Source: Chrysochromulina tobinii (lineage: Eukaryota; Haptophyta; Prymnesiales; Chrysochromulinaceae). From it: a DNA stretch of 14,036 bases. The DNA is taken from NCBI GenBank assembly GCA_001275005.1, contig JWZX01002424.1, forward strand, positions 1 to 14,036. Reading direction: 5' to 3'. The notes under the pieces were generated by a model. The model saw only the letters and a list, made by a program, of their open reading frames with translations, did not search any database and was not told where the DNA came from. The position numbers and the translations under genes are program-made. Each line of letters opens with the position of its first letter. The first letter of the stretch is position 1. Below, one piece after another: positions 6,699 through 13,629 of this stretch.

Positions 6699-9600
6699 AT
6701 GCCGAAGCCCGGTGGCCTCTTCGACAAGTCTAACCTCCTGCTCGGCACGGAGGCATGCGGCGACGGTCACGGTGACATGCGCAACGCCGGAGGCATGCAC
6801 GCCAAGATGATGCGCAACCTCAAGAAGAAGCCGGGGCCCCCGCCGGAGGGCGGCCTCTCGTACGACGACTTCGTCAAGCAGGAGGCGGCCAAGAAGATCC
6901 AGAAGGGGTACAAGGAGTCGCCGCTCGTCGCCAAGAAGACCAAGGCGAGGACGGCGAAGGAGGGCGAGCCATGGGCGGGCTACGGTGGCGCGCCCGCCCA
7001 TGCAGGCAAGGTCGCGCCGATGATCGACTCCGGCAACGGGCGTAAGACGCGCATGGTGATTGGTGTGCGCTGCCGGCCGATGTCGGGCAAGGAGCTTTCC
7101 AAGGGCTCGCACAACTGCATCGAGATTGAGGACGGTCAGACCGTGTACGCCAACGATCCCGACGACAAGATGGGCGGCCTCGACTACCTGCGGCTCAACG
7201 TGACCAAGGACAAAGCATACACATTCGACCATGCCTTCGGGACGAAGAGCACGAGCGAGGAGGTGTACGAGAAGTGCGTGAAGGGCGTGGTCAAGGCGGT
7301 GATAGCCGGTTTCCACGGCTCGTGCTTCGCGTACGGCGCCACCGGCAGCGGCAAGACGCACACGATGGCGGGCACCGAGAGCGATCCCGGCGTGATGCCG
7401 CGCGCGATCGCCGACGTCTTCAAGCTCGCCAAGCAGGAGGACGACTTCAACTGGAAGTTCTCGCTCACGTACATCGAGATCTACAACGAGCGCATTCGCG
7501 ACCTGCTCAACCCAAGCGAGCACGACCTCGACGTGCGCGAAGACCCAAAGAAAGGCAACGTGGTCGCGGGCGCCGTCGAGGTGGCCGTGACCTCGCTCAA
7601 GCAGATCATGGAGCTGATGGAGAAGGGTTCGATGCACCGGACGACCGAGTCGACCAACTGCAACCAGACGTCGAGCCGCTCCCACGCGGTCATGCAGATC
7701 AACTGCGTGGGCGTCAACAAGTTCCAAGAGCGCGGGCGCGGGAAGCCCATCCAGCAGCAGTCGGCGCGCCTCTCAATGATCGACCTCGCTGGCTCCGAGC
7801 GCGCCTACAAGACGGACAACCGCGGCGAGCGTCTGCGCGAGGGGCGCAACATCAACCGGTCGCTGCTCTCGCTCGCGAACTGCATCAACGCGCTCGCTGA
7901 TAAGTCGAAGAAGAACCAGCACGTGCCGTACCGCGACTCGAAGCTGACCCGGCTGCTGCGCGACTCTCTCTCGGGCACTTCGGTCTCGGCGATGCTCTGT
8001 GCGATCTCACCCTCCGCTGACCAGTTCGAGGAGACGCTGAACACTCTCAAGTACGCCAACCGCGCCAAGGAGATGACGCCGCCCGATAAGCTCAAGAAGA
8101 ACACGAGGGAGTACGTGCCGTCCGACGAGAAGGTCGAGGTGCTCAAGGAGCTCAAGGAGAGCTTGATCCAGACCATGCACCAGCTCACGCCCGCGCCCCC
8201 GCCGCCCCAGCCACGCGTCAACCTCGCCGGCCGCGATCCGGTCGAGAAGGGCGCCAAGAAGGCGCCCGAGAAGGCGCCCGAGAAGGCGCCTGCCAAGGAC
8301 GAGCGCGCCGAGAAGCGCGAGGCCAAAAAGGAGGCCAAAAAGGAGGCCAAGGAGGAGGCTGAGCCTGAGGCTGGCCGCGTCAAGAACGAGGTGCGCCGGC
8401 TGTCGCAGCAGGGCAAGCAGGCCGTCAAACTCGCGAGCGAGGCCGAGGCAGGCAACGCGTCGATGAGCGAGGTGCGCAAAGTGCTCGAGGAGCTCATCGA
8501 GGCGGAGCCCGAGGCCAAGTCGAACCCGGCGGTGCAGGCGGCCTACGTGGCGCTCGACAACATGGAGGCGGAGGAGGTCGAGGCCATCTCCGCCGAAGCG
8601 GCACTCCTGTGGAAGGAGCAGCAGGGCCTTGAGCGCGACTTGGCCAAAGCACGCCACGCGCACAAGATCGCGTCGGTGCGGCTCGGCTGGTACGACGCGG
8701 CGCCGCAGCACGTGCCCGAGGAGCAGGTGCCTGGCGAGCAGCGCGTGGGGGGCGGCAAGGAGGCGCTTGACGAGCTCCTTGAGCGCGTGGCCCTCGAAGA
8801 GACGAACGTGGCGCGCTTGACCAAGGAGCTCAAGGCGAACAAGGAGGCGATCGACGAGCTGATGGAGGACATGCCGGAGCGCGTGGTTTCGTCACAGCGG
8901 CTCTCGCAGCTCAAGCTGACTACGAAGCACCAGCTGGCGTCCACCGAGGCTCTGCGATACAAGGTGCAGGCGCGCTCGATGGCGGGGGTGCTGTCGGAGA
9001 TGCTCACCGTGTGGGGCGCCGCCATCCCGGAGGACGTGCAGGCGCAGCTGCGTGAGGTGTGCGACCTCCCCGGCGCCAAGGGCGCGGGCGCCAACCGTCA
9101 CAAGACGTCCATCGACACGATGCGGCGCATGTCACTCGACTCGGCGAGGGGCGACGAGGCGAAGACCAAGTACGACCACGCGCAGGATGACGACGAGGAC
9201 GACGAGGACGAGGACGAGGACGTGGACGTTCTCGACGGGGCCGGCGTCGCCACGCCCTGGCGCAACCTGGGCGCACTCGCGAAGAAGTCGGTGGGCCTTC
9301 GCAACGACATTCTTGAGGAGGACGAGGACGAGGAGGATGCGTCTGTGGAGGTGGTCCGCAAGGCGGCGGAGGAGCTCAAGAACTCTCGAGGCAAGCGCAA
9401 GACGGTCATGAAGCTCGTCGAGGAGGCCGCCACGCCGCTGGTGGCGAAGAAGCAGGCGCGCGCTGCCGCCAAGGCTGGCGGCGCCGGCGTGGCCAAGCAG
9501 TACTCGGACACGCCGACCATTGAAGAGTGGAGTGGCGACACGCCCTCGACAGCGAGCTCGTACGAGTCGGACCGCTCGTCGACGAAGGCGTCCAAAAAGG

Positions 9601-9707
9601 GCGTGGCGAAGAAGGTGGGCATCACGAGCCAGCCCAACTCGGCGCGCTCGAACAAGGCAGCCGCCAAGCCTGCCGGTCTCCGCCCCCGCGCGACGAACAA
9701 GGTGTGA
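6699..9707 (+). CDS. Kinesin motor protein, kinesin-8-like, 1002 aa
   Basis: Microtubule motor driven by ATP hydrolysis. The start has a strong context (CCACCATGC). Residues 1-115 are a basic extension with an IQ-like segment (AAKKIQKGYK). The motor spans about 116-460: RMVIGVRCRP (118-127), P-loop GATGSGKT (213-220), switch I NQTSSRSH (322-329), switch II DLAGSE (362-367), then HVPYRDSKLTRLLRDSLSG and NTLKYANRAKEM (448-459). The tyrosine in FAYGATG and the NRSLLSLANCINALAD and NTLKYANRAKEM motifs resemble kinesin-8 (KIF18/KIF19), so a plus-end motor tuning spindle or flagellar microtubule length is plausible. Residues about 517-560 are a Lys/Glu/Ala/Pro repeat, about 560-770 likely coiled coil, about 827-845 very acidic (Asp/Glu run), and the last 60 residues basic and Ser/Ala-rich. 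All nucleotide-binding residues are present. The gene is intronless. Confidence 0.96.
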   Translation: MPKPGGLFDKSNLLLGTEACGDGHGDMRNAGGMHAKMMRNLKKKPGPPPEGGLSYDDFVKQEAAKKIQKGYKESPLVAKKTKARTAKEGEPWAGYGGAPAHAGKVAPMIDSGNGRKTRMVIGVRCRPMSGKELSKGSHNCIEIEDGQTVYANDPDDKMGGLDYLRLNVTKDKAYTFDHAFGTKSTSEEVYEKCVKGVVKAVIAGFHGSCFAYGATGSGKTHTMAGTESDPGVMPRAIADVFKLAKQEDDFNWKFSLTYIEIYNERIRDLLNPSEHDLDVREDPKKGNVVAGAVEVAVTSLKQIMELMEKGSMHRTTESTNCNQTSSRSHAVMQINCVGVNKFQERGRGKPIQQQSARLSMIDLAGSERAYKTDNRGERLREGRNINRSLLSLANCINALADKSKKNQHVPYRDSKLTRLLRDSLSGTSVSAMLCAISPSADQFEETLNTLKYANRAKEMTPPDKLKKNTREYVPSDEKVEVLKELKESLIQTMHQLTPAPPPPQPRVNLAGRDPVEKGAKKAPEKAPEKAPAKDERAEKREAKKEAKKEAKEEAEPEAGRVKNEVRRLSQQGKQAVKLASEAEAGNASMSEVRKVLEELIEAEPEAKSNPAVQAAYVALDNMEAEEVEAISAEAALLWKEQQGLERDLAKARHAHKIASVRLGWYDAAPQHVPEEQVPGEQRVGGGKEALDELLERVALEETNVARLTKELKANKEAIDELMEDMPERVVSSQRLSQLKLTTKHQLASTEALRYKVQARSMAGVLSEMLTVWGAAIPEDVQAQLREVCDLPGAKGAGANRHKTSIDTMRRMSLDSARGDEAKTKYDHAQDDDEDDEDEDEDVDVLDGAGVATPWRNLGALAKKSVGLRNDILEEDEDEEDASVEVVRKAAEELKNSRGKRKTVMKLVEEAATPLVAKKQARAAAKAGGAGVAKQYSDTPTIEEWSGDTPSTASSYESDRSSTKASKKGVAKKVGITSQPNSARSNKAAAKPAGLRPRATNKV
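8247..8375 (+). repeat. Lys/Glu/Ala/Pro low-complexity repeat in kinesin
   Basis: GCGCCCGAGAAG-type units (encoding APEK) are followed by GAGGCCAAAAAG-type units (encoding EAKK). The segment joins the motor and neck to the stalk. Repeat number at such sites often varies between strains. Confidence 0.75.
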
Positions 9708-9713
9708 GAGCGT

Positions 9714-9770
9714 CCGGTGCTGGGGGAAGGAGGAGGCGCTGGGGGAAGGCCGGTGCTGGGGGAAGGAGGA
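9714..9770. repeat. Direct repeats GCTGGGGGAAGG downstream of kinesin
   Basis: GCTGGGGGAAGG occurs three times (9719-9730, 9738-9749, 9755-9766). The first and third copies belong to a longer 21-bp identity (9714-9734 and 9750-9770). It begins seven bases after the kinesin stop codon, so it is probably in the 3' UTR. Confidence 0.85.
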
Positions 9771-9802
9771 AGCTTGGCGCCACGCGCGGGGGTGTGTGCC
9801 GT

Positions 9803-9882
9803 CCCCCCGGAGCTCGCACGCATGCGTGCACACACACATCCTCCCTCTGGGAACATCTCCCCCCGGAGCTCGCATGCATGCG
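9803..9882. repeat. 24-bp direct repeat with one mismatch
   Basis: The segments 9803-9826 and 9859-9882 match at 23 of 24 positions (CCCCCCGGAGCTCGCA, then C or T, then GCATGCG minus overlap at the boundary). They interleave with the inverted repeat at 9837-9928: the second copy lies in the loop of that hairpin. Confidence 0.8.
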
Positions 9883-9928
9883 GCCCAGCGGCGCTGGCGG
9901 AGGGAGATGTTCCCACAGAGGGAGGATG
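9837..9928. repeat. Long inverted repeat (hairpin) 3' of kinesin
   Basis: The 24 bases at 9837-9860 (CATCCTCCCTCTGGG then AACATCTCC) are the reverse complement of 9903-9928 apart from a two-base AC insertion in the right arm. The arms enclose a 42-base loop. As RNA this would be a very stable stem of about 24 pairs, 130 bases after the kinesin stop. It could act in 3' end formation or transcript stability, or be a remnant of a small inverted-repeat element. Confidence 0.85.
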
Positions 9929-9955
9929 CTGATGAGATGATCACTCGGGTGGGGC

Positions 9956-10011
9956 GACTGCACTTTGGAGCGCTCGGGGCGGCGCTCACGACTGCACTTT
10001 GGAGCGCTCGG
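9956..10011. repeat. Perfect 22-bp direct repeat
   Basis: GACTGCACTTTGGAGCGCTC plus GG is present at 9956-9977 and again at 9990-10011, with a 12-base GC-rich spacer. The copies are identical. No open frame supports a coding role. Confidence 0.9.
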
Positions 10012-10679
10012 CGGTGGCCTGAGAAGATGCGCGTATAGGAGTCAGGTGGCATGAGGCATGATGATGATGGTGATCGCGGGGCGAGTCGAGCGCGGCACGG
10101 AGGCTCATGGAGCGCCTTTTCACGTGCCTGCGAACCTCGCAGTGGTTGAAGTGGTCAGCGGTGCGGTCAGCGTAATTTGCGATTGTGTGCTATTTGCGTA
10201 TACGTTTCGGCGTGCGTCGGGCGTTGACTGTTGTCTGTTCGGTTGATGTGCGTCGCGTGCCGCAGCGCGTGGGCCGACGGGTGTGCGGTCGATCACACTT
10301 CACAGCGTGCCTTATTTATGGTTATTTTGAATTTGTCGGAATGTACCCCTTCAGCTTCAGAGCAGGTCGGTGAGCGGTCGTGTCGAACGCCGCGGGCAAA
10401 ACTAACGGCCAGCGGCCAAGACGCGTCAGCCAAGTTACTGTGTTACTCTGACTCTCTACAGTTTCAAGTATTTCAAGTACAAATGTTTTTCTCAAGAAAC
10501 AAAAAGAAGAAAGTCCGGCACACTCGACAAGATGTGATTAGGCTATGAATAGGACTGTGGCTGTGTACCCCCCTCGCCACGTGTAACACGCTGCCTGTCG
10601 TGTTGGCTGTTTTTGGGTGAGAGATGATGATGTCTGAGCTCCCTTCAAAAATCCTCAGGGGGTGTGGTCCTGAGTGATC

Positions 10680-12352
10680 ATGCATCTGCGTCTCTCTCGC
10701 ACCACGCTGAGTAGGCCTCAACGTCTTCGATCGTTTGTCGTTGCGAGCGCACTCGCAGCCAACCCCGCTTCGCTCCTCAGCCAGCAAGCGTGGGAGGCCG
10801 CCAAAACGGCCGCGGTGGCCACCAAGTTTCCTCGGCAACTCCAGGTCGAAGAGTTCCTCACGCGCGGCGGGCTGTTGAACGGCGGCGCCGAGGCTGGCAG
10901 CAGCACACCACCTCATATCCTGGACGTGCGCGCACCGTGCGAGTTCGCCAAGGGGCACATCCCCGGCGCGGTCAACGTGCCGCTCTTTAGCGATGACGAG
11001 CGGGCCGAGGTCGGCACGCTTTACAAGCGCAACGGGCACGATTCGGCCGTGAAGCGCGGGCTGCAGATTGTCGAGCGCAAGGGGTGGGAACGCCTTCTCG
11101 AGGGAGCACCTCCCTCTGCGCGAGGGCGATGAGGTGCTCCTGTACTGCTTCCGCGGCGGCATGCGCTCAGGTGGCATGGCGTGGCTGCTCTCGCAGGCAC
11201 CATTACACGTACACACGCTGCAGAGCGGCTACAAGCGATTCCGCAATTACATGCTGGAGGCGTGGTCCGAGGCGCGTCCGATTTGCGTGGTGGGCGGCCC
11301 GACAGGCTCTGGCAAGACGGATGTGCTCCACGCGCTGCGTGACCATCTCGGCGCGCAGGTGCTGCCATGGGTGGCGCACTTGACTTGACTTGACTGCCAC
11401 GGGTGGCGCCGGCGCGCAATGGCTGCCATGTGTTGCCGCTGATGACTCCGATGGCCTCCGAAGGCCTCTCACGCAGGTCCTTGACCTCGAGGCCACTGAG
11501 TGCCACTGAGTGCCACTGAGTGCCACGGAGTGCCACTGAGTGCCACTGAGTGCCACTGAGTGCCACTGAGTGCAGGTCCTTGACCACTGAGTGCAGGTCC
11601 TTGACCTCGAGGGCGACGCCAACCATCGCGGCTCCATCTTCGGCGCCCTCGGGTACGCACCGCAGCCGACGAGCGAGCAGTACGAGAATGTGCTCGCACT
11701 GCAGTGGCGGCGCTTCTCAGCCAGCGCACCCGTGTTCGTCGAAGACGAGAGCCACGCCGTCGGAAAATGCGGCGTGCCGCCCGGGCTCTGGCAGCGGATG
11801 CGCTCGGCTCAAACGGCTGTGCTGCGGCTGCAGGTGCCACACGAGGCCCGCGTGGCCAAGCTCGTGTCCGAGTACGGCGTCTTCCCGCCACAAGAGCTTG
11901 CTGCGTGCGTGCGTGGCCTCTACAAGCGGCTCGGGCACGCTAAGGTCGATGAGCTAGTGGCGCTGCTACTCGAGCACGAGCCGCCCGAGCTCGCACAGGT
12001 GCGCTGGTGACCCCTGGTGACCCCTGATGGCCCCTGATGAGACCTTATGACCCTGATTACCCCTGATGACCTCCCTGATGTCCTCCCTGACGACCTCCCT
12101 GATGACCTTCCTGACGGCCTCCCTGATGACCTTCCTGACGACCTCCCTGATGTCCTCCCTGATCGGCGAGCGGCGCCCGTGATCACACAGGTCGCTGACG
12201 CGCTACTTGTCGACTACTACGACAGCATGTACGCGTACCAGGCCAAGAATCGCGAAGGTAGTGAGCAGCACCTCGTCGTGTGCGAGAGCGGCGACGCATT
12301 GTCCAATGCGCGCCGCCTTCTCATTGAATATGAACGACTTGACCTCAGCTGA
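10680..12352 (+). CDS. selU: tRNA 2-selenouridine synthase (SelU/YbbB), three exons, frameshift in exon 1
   Basis: Replaces sulfur of 2-thiouridine at tRNA wobble position 34 with selenium, using selenophosphate. Exons 10680-11358, 11597-11998 and 12191-12352 give about 413 residues if one base is skipped near 11103. Residues 1-38 are Arg/Ser/Ala-rich with no acidic residue, like an organelle presequence. The rhodanese domain follows: ILDVRAPCEFAKGHIPGAVN, DDERAEVGTLYK, and the catalytic cysteine 156 in CFRGGMRSG. Then comes a Walker A motif GGPTGSGKT (205-213), DLEGDANHRGSIFG, FVEDES, and the C-terminal DYYDSMYAYQ, all typical of the bacterial enzyme and in the same order. The open frame changes between LLEG and EHLPLREGDEVLLYC without a good intron, so this may be a sequencing error, a recent mutation or recoding. 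ATG 10680 is the first ATG in frame. Confidence 0.9.
11102..11104 (+). other. Apparent +1 frameshift in selU exon 1
   Basis: Upstream the family match is in the frame ending GWERLLE (GAG ends at 11102). Downstream it resumes with EHLPLREGDEVLLYC, whose first codon GAG is at 11104. One surplus base in the GGG run at 11102-11104 explains the change. Without correction the upstream frame stops at 11130-11132, before the catalytic cysteine. A 19-nt GT-AG intron (11084-11102) or a 37-nt one (11070-11106) would also restore frame but is far shorter than the other introns here. Confidence 0.75.
11359..11596 (+). other. selU intron 1 (238 nt, phase 0) with tandem repeats
   Basis: Donor CGCGCAG|GTGCTG, acceptor GAGTGCAG|GTCCTTGAC. 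Splicing joins HLGAQ to VLDLEGDANHRG, which matches the bacterial family. The intron holds eight copies of a 10-bp unit and two extra copies of the downstream exon's start with its acceptor. The donor side is also partly copied: GCCATGGGTGGCGC near 11363 resembles GCCACGGGTGGCGCC near 11396. Confidence 0.85.
11473..11612 (+). repeat. Three copies of the splice acceptor plus exon 2 start
   Basis: GCAGGTCCTTGACCTCGAGG occurs at 11473-11492 and at 11593-11612, the latter being the real acceptor and exon start. A shorter copy, GCAGGTCCTTGACC, is at 11572-11585. The copies bracket the 10-bp array. The distances to the real acceptor (120 and 21 nt) are multiples of three, yet both decoys would run into a TGA within 4 to 10 codons. 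Confidence 0.9.
11491..11570 (+). repeat. 10-bp minisatellite TGCCACTGAG, 8 copies
   Basis: Eight adjacent 10-bp units at 11491-11570. Six are identical. The first begins GG rather than TG, and the fourth reads TGCCACGGAG. The array lies wholly inside selU intron 1. Confidence 0.95.
11999..12190 (+). other. selU intron 2 (192 nt, phase 0) with tandem repeats
   Basis: Donor GCACAG|GTGCGC and acceptor TCACACAG|GTCGCT. Splicing joins PPELAQ to VADALLVDYYDSMYAYQ, restoring the family C-terminus. Half of the intron is a 12-bp repeat. The intron length and the repeat unit are both multiples of three, and apart from TGA at 12008 the intron reads open in the exon frame. Confidence 0.85.
12071..12166 (+). 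repeat. 12-bp minisatellite CTCCCTGATGAC, 8 copies
   Basis: Eight consecutive 12-bp units of the form CTCCCTGAYGNC fill 12071-12166, with single-base differences (TC, AC or GC at the end; CTTCC in two units) and a diverged last unit. Looser copies (CCCCTGATG) extend upstream to about 12011. It lies within selU intron 2. Confidence 0.95.
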
Positions 12353-12652
12353 ACCTGAGCCTGGAAGCACTCCAAGGACCCAGCAGCGTGTTTGACCCAG
12401 GCCCGGGCGATTGCTGCAGGCGATTGCAGGGCCTTTGCCGTTGCGAATCGGCGAATTCCTTCAGGCAGGCATACAGGCACATTCGACATGTACACACGAG
12501 CGCAAATTTCGAATTCGATTGGCTTTTCGCACGCCGATTTCGGCGAAACGTGTGTTTGATGCCGCGCCCGCGGCGGACGTGCGAATAGGTGTTCACACAC
12601 CCATTCACGTCTTTCGTGTTACGTTCACACCCACTTTTTGCTCCCCCACTTC
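12353..12652 (+). other. Intergenic region between selU and the thiol dioxygenase gene
   Basis: 300 bp holding the 3' UTR of selU and the 5' flank of the next gene. It becomes AT-richer toward 12500-12650. A perfect short hairpin CGCCGA-TT-TCGGCG lies at 12532-12545, and GCGATTGC is repeated near 12407 and 12420. I see no coding region. Confidence 0.5.
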
Positions 12653-13629
12653 ATGAAAACCTCCGCAGTCGTGCGGCTCCTCGACGCTGCGTTGCGTCCA
12701 TCGGAGCCCACTGCGTCCGCCAAAGAGATCAGCAGACTGATGGAGGCGCTCACACCTGAGGCGCTTGGCCTAAAGGTGCCGCATCGAGGTGCACGAGCCG
12801 CTGCAGGCTCCAGTGCAAGCGCGCCGTCGGAGGTGCTCACCCACACGATTTACGAAGGGCGCGAGCTAGAGCTCGTCATCTTCTTCTTTCCTCCGGGTGC
12901 GAGTCTGCCGCTCCACGATCATCCTGGTATGACCGTCTACTCCAAAGTTCTGTACGGCTCGCTTGCTCTGCTCGCGTATGACTGGGAGGAACCTGTGACA
13001 CGACAGGAGCTGGAAGGTGCGTCGGAAAAATAGGACCTCACCGTGACGATACACCGCCAACGCCCCCACTCATGTGATTGTGCTACCTTGCGTGTGTATG
13101 TGCAGCGATGAGTGACGAGTCCAAAGCGGCCTTTCAAGAGTGCCGCGATGAGCGCAGCGGAGCCCCTATGCTGTCACCAGCCGAGCGGCAGGCTCACAGA
13201 AGGCCGCTGGCTCCACCGCGTCGAGCGTGGCGTCGAGTCAACACAATCCTGACGCCGGAGACGCCGGCAGTGCGCCTGACGCCCGACTATTGCAATCTGC
13301 ACTCGTTCACCGCAATCGAAGCGACGGCGGTGATTGATTTGCTCATGCCGCCGTACGATGATGCGGAGCGCGACTGCCACTACTTTGCGCCAGTGCCGCT
13401 GTTGCCGAGTCCGGCCGCCCCCAGCACGACCGTCGAGGCCATGGACAGCAGCCGGCAGCCGGCAGCCGGTGGCGTGCCGGTGGCCGGTGGCGAGCGCCTC
13501 ACCCTGTGTGTGATCGCCCAGCCTCCGGGGCTTGTCATACGGTGCGCCGAGTGCACGCCAGACGGGCAGCTGATCGAGCCTCTGTGGGCAAAGCCTCCTG
13601 CGGCTCCGTCGAGATGCTTACTCGGATGA
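12653..13629 (+). CDS. Thiol dioxygenase, ADO / plant cysteine oxidase family, two exons, 295 aa
   Basis: Non-haem iron enzyme that adds O2 to a thiol to form a sulfinate. In animals (ADO) and plants (PCO) it oxidises N-terminal cysteine of proteins and so reports oxygen to the N-degron pathway; ADO also oxidises cysteamine. Exons 12653-13016 and 13106-13629 join in phase 1. Family motifs in order: ELVIFFFPPGASLPLHDHPGMTVYSKVLYGS in segments, with iron ligands His88 and His90 (in LHDHPGMTV), YDWEEP, then DYCNLHSF with the third ligand His187, and AVIDLLMPPYDDAERDCHYF. The C-terminal part keeps PPGLVIR. Length is close to the family (about 240-290). Family-atypical segments are an Arg/Pro-rich insert around the exon junction and a Gly/Ala/Pro/Val-rich insert (about 235-255). 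ATG 12653 is the first ATG in frame. No clear targeting signal is seen. Confidence 0.93.
13017..13105 (+). other. Intron of the thiol dioxygenase gene (89 nt, phase 1)
   Basis: Donor CTGGAAG|GTGCGT and acceptor TGTGTATGTGCAG|CGATG. The exon bases G and CG form an Ala codon. Without splicing, exon 1's frame stops at 13031-13033 and the third iron ligand and the PPY motif are lost. The sequence before the acceptor is rich in T and G. Confidence 0.87.

Larger units (their letters stand above)
9708..10679. other. Long intergenic region between kinesin and selenouridine synthase genes
   Basis: This is the longest gene-free stretch (about 970 bp). The first 310 bp, next to the kinesin stop, are dense in direct and inverted repeats. 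The middle (about 10040-10300) is GC-rich with no coding signal. From about 10300 to 10540 the sequence is AT-richer, with runs such as TTTCAAGTATTTCAAGTAC and AAACAAAAAGAAGAAAG, and probably marks the end of the kinesin transcription unit or the promoter of the next gene. No conserved protein frame and no tRNA were found. Confidence 0.5.

Noticed and set aside
9098-10052. Minus-strand frames across the kinesin 3' end
   Set aside because: Their Ser-rich segments are the reverse reading of the Asp/Glu codon runs of kinesin, and the rest covers non-coding repeats.
10624-10673. C/D box snoRNA (ATGATGA followed by CTGA)
   Set aside because: A C-box-like and D-box-like word are present just before the selU start, but no terminal stem pairs around them and the spacing is poor.
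11084-11102. A 19-nt GT-AG intron explaining the selU frame change
   Set aside because: It restores frame but would remove residues that fit the protein well and is far shorter than the 89-238 nt introns seen here. A single-base indel is simpler.
11491-11570. CRISPR-like array
   Set aside because: Units are only 10 bp and adjacent, with no spacers, inside an intron of a eukaryotic gene.
11021-11891. Minus-strand frames with a repeated Ala-Leu-Ser-Gly-Thr-Gln-Trp-His-type pattern
   Set aside because: The pattern is the translation of the 10-bp intron satellite, read in three frames in turn; it is not a repeat protein.
12047-12190. Asp/Leu/Pro repeat peptide at the start of the last selU frame
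   Set aside because: It is the translated 12-bp satellite of intron 2. The family match begins exactly after the acceptor at 12190.
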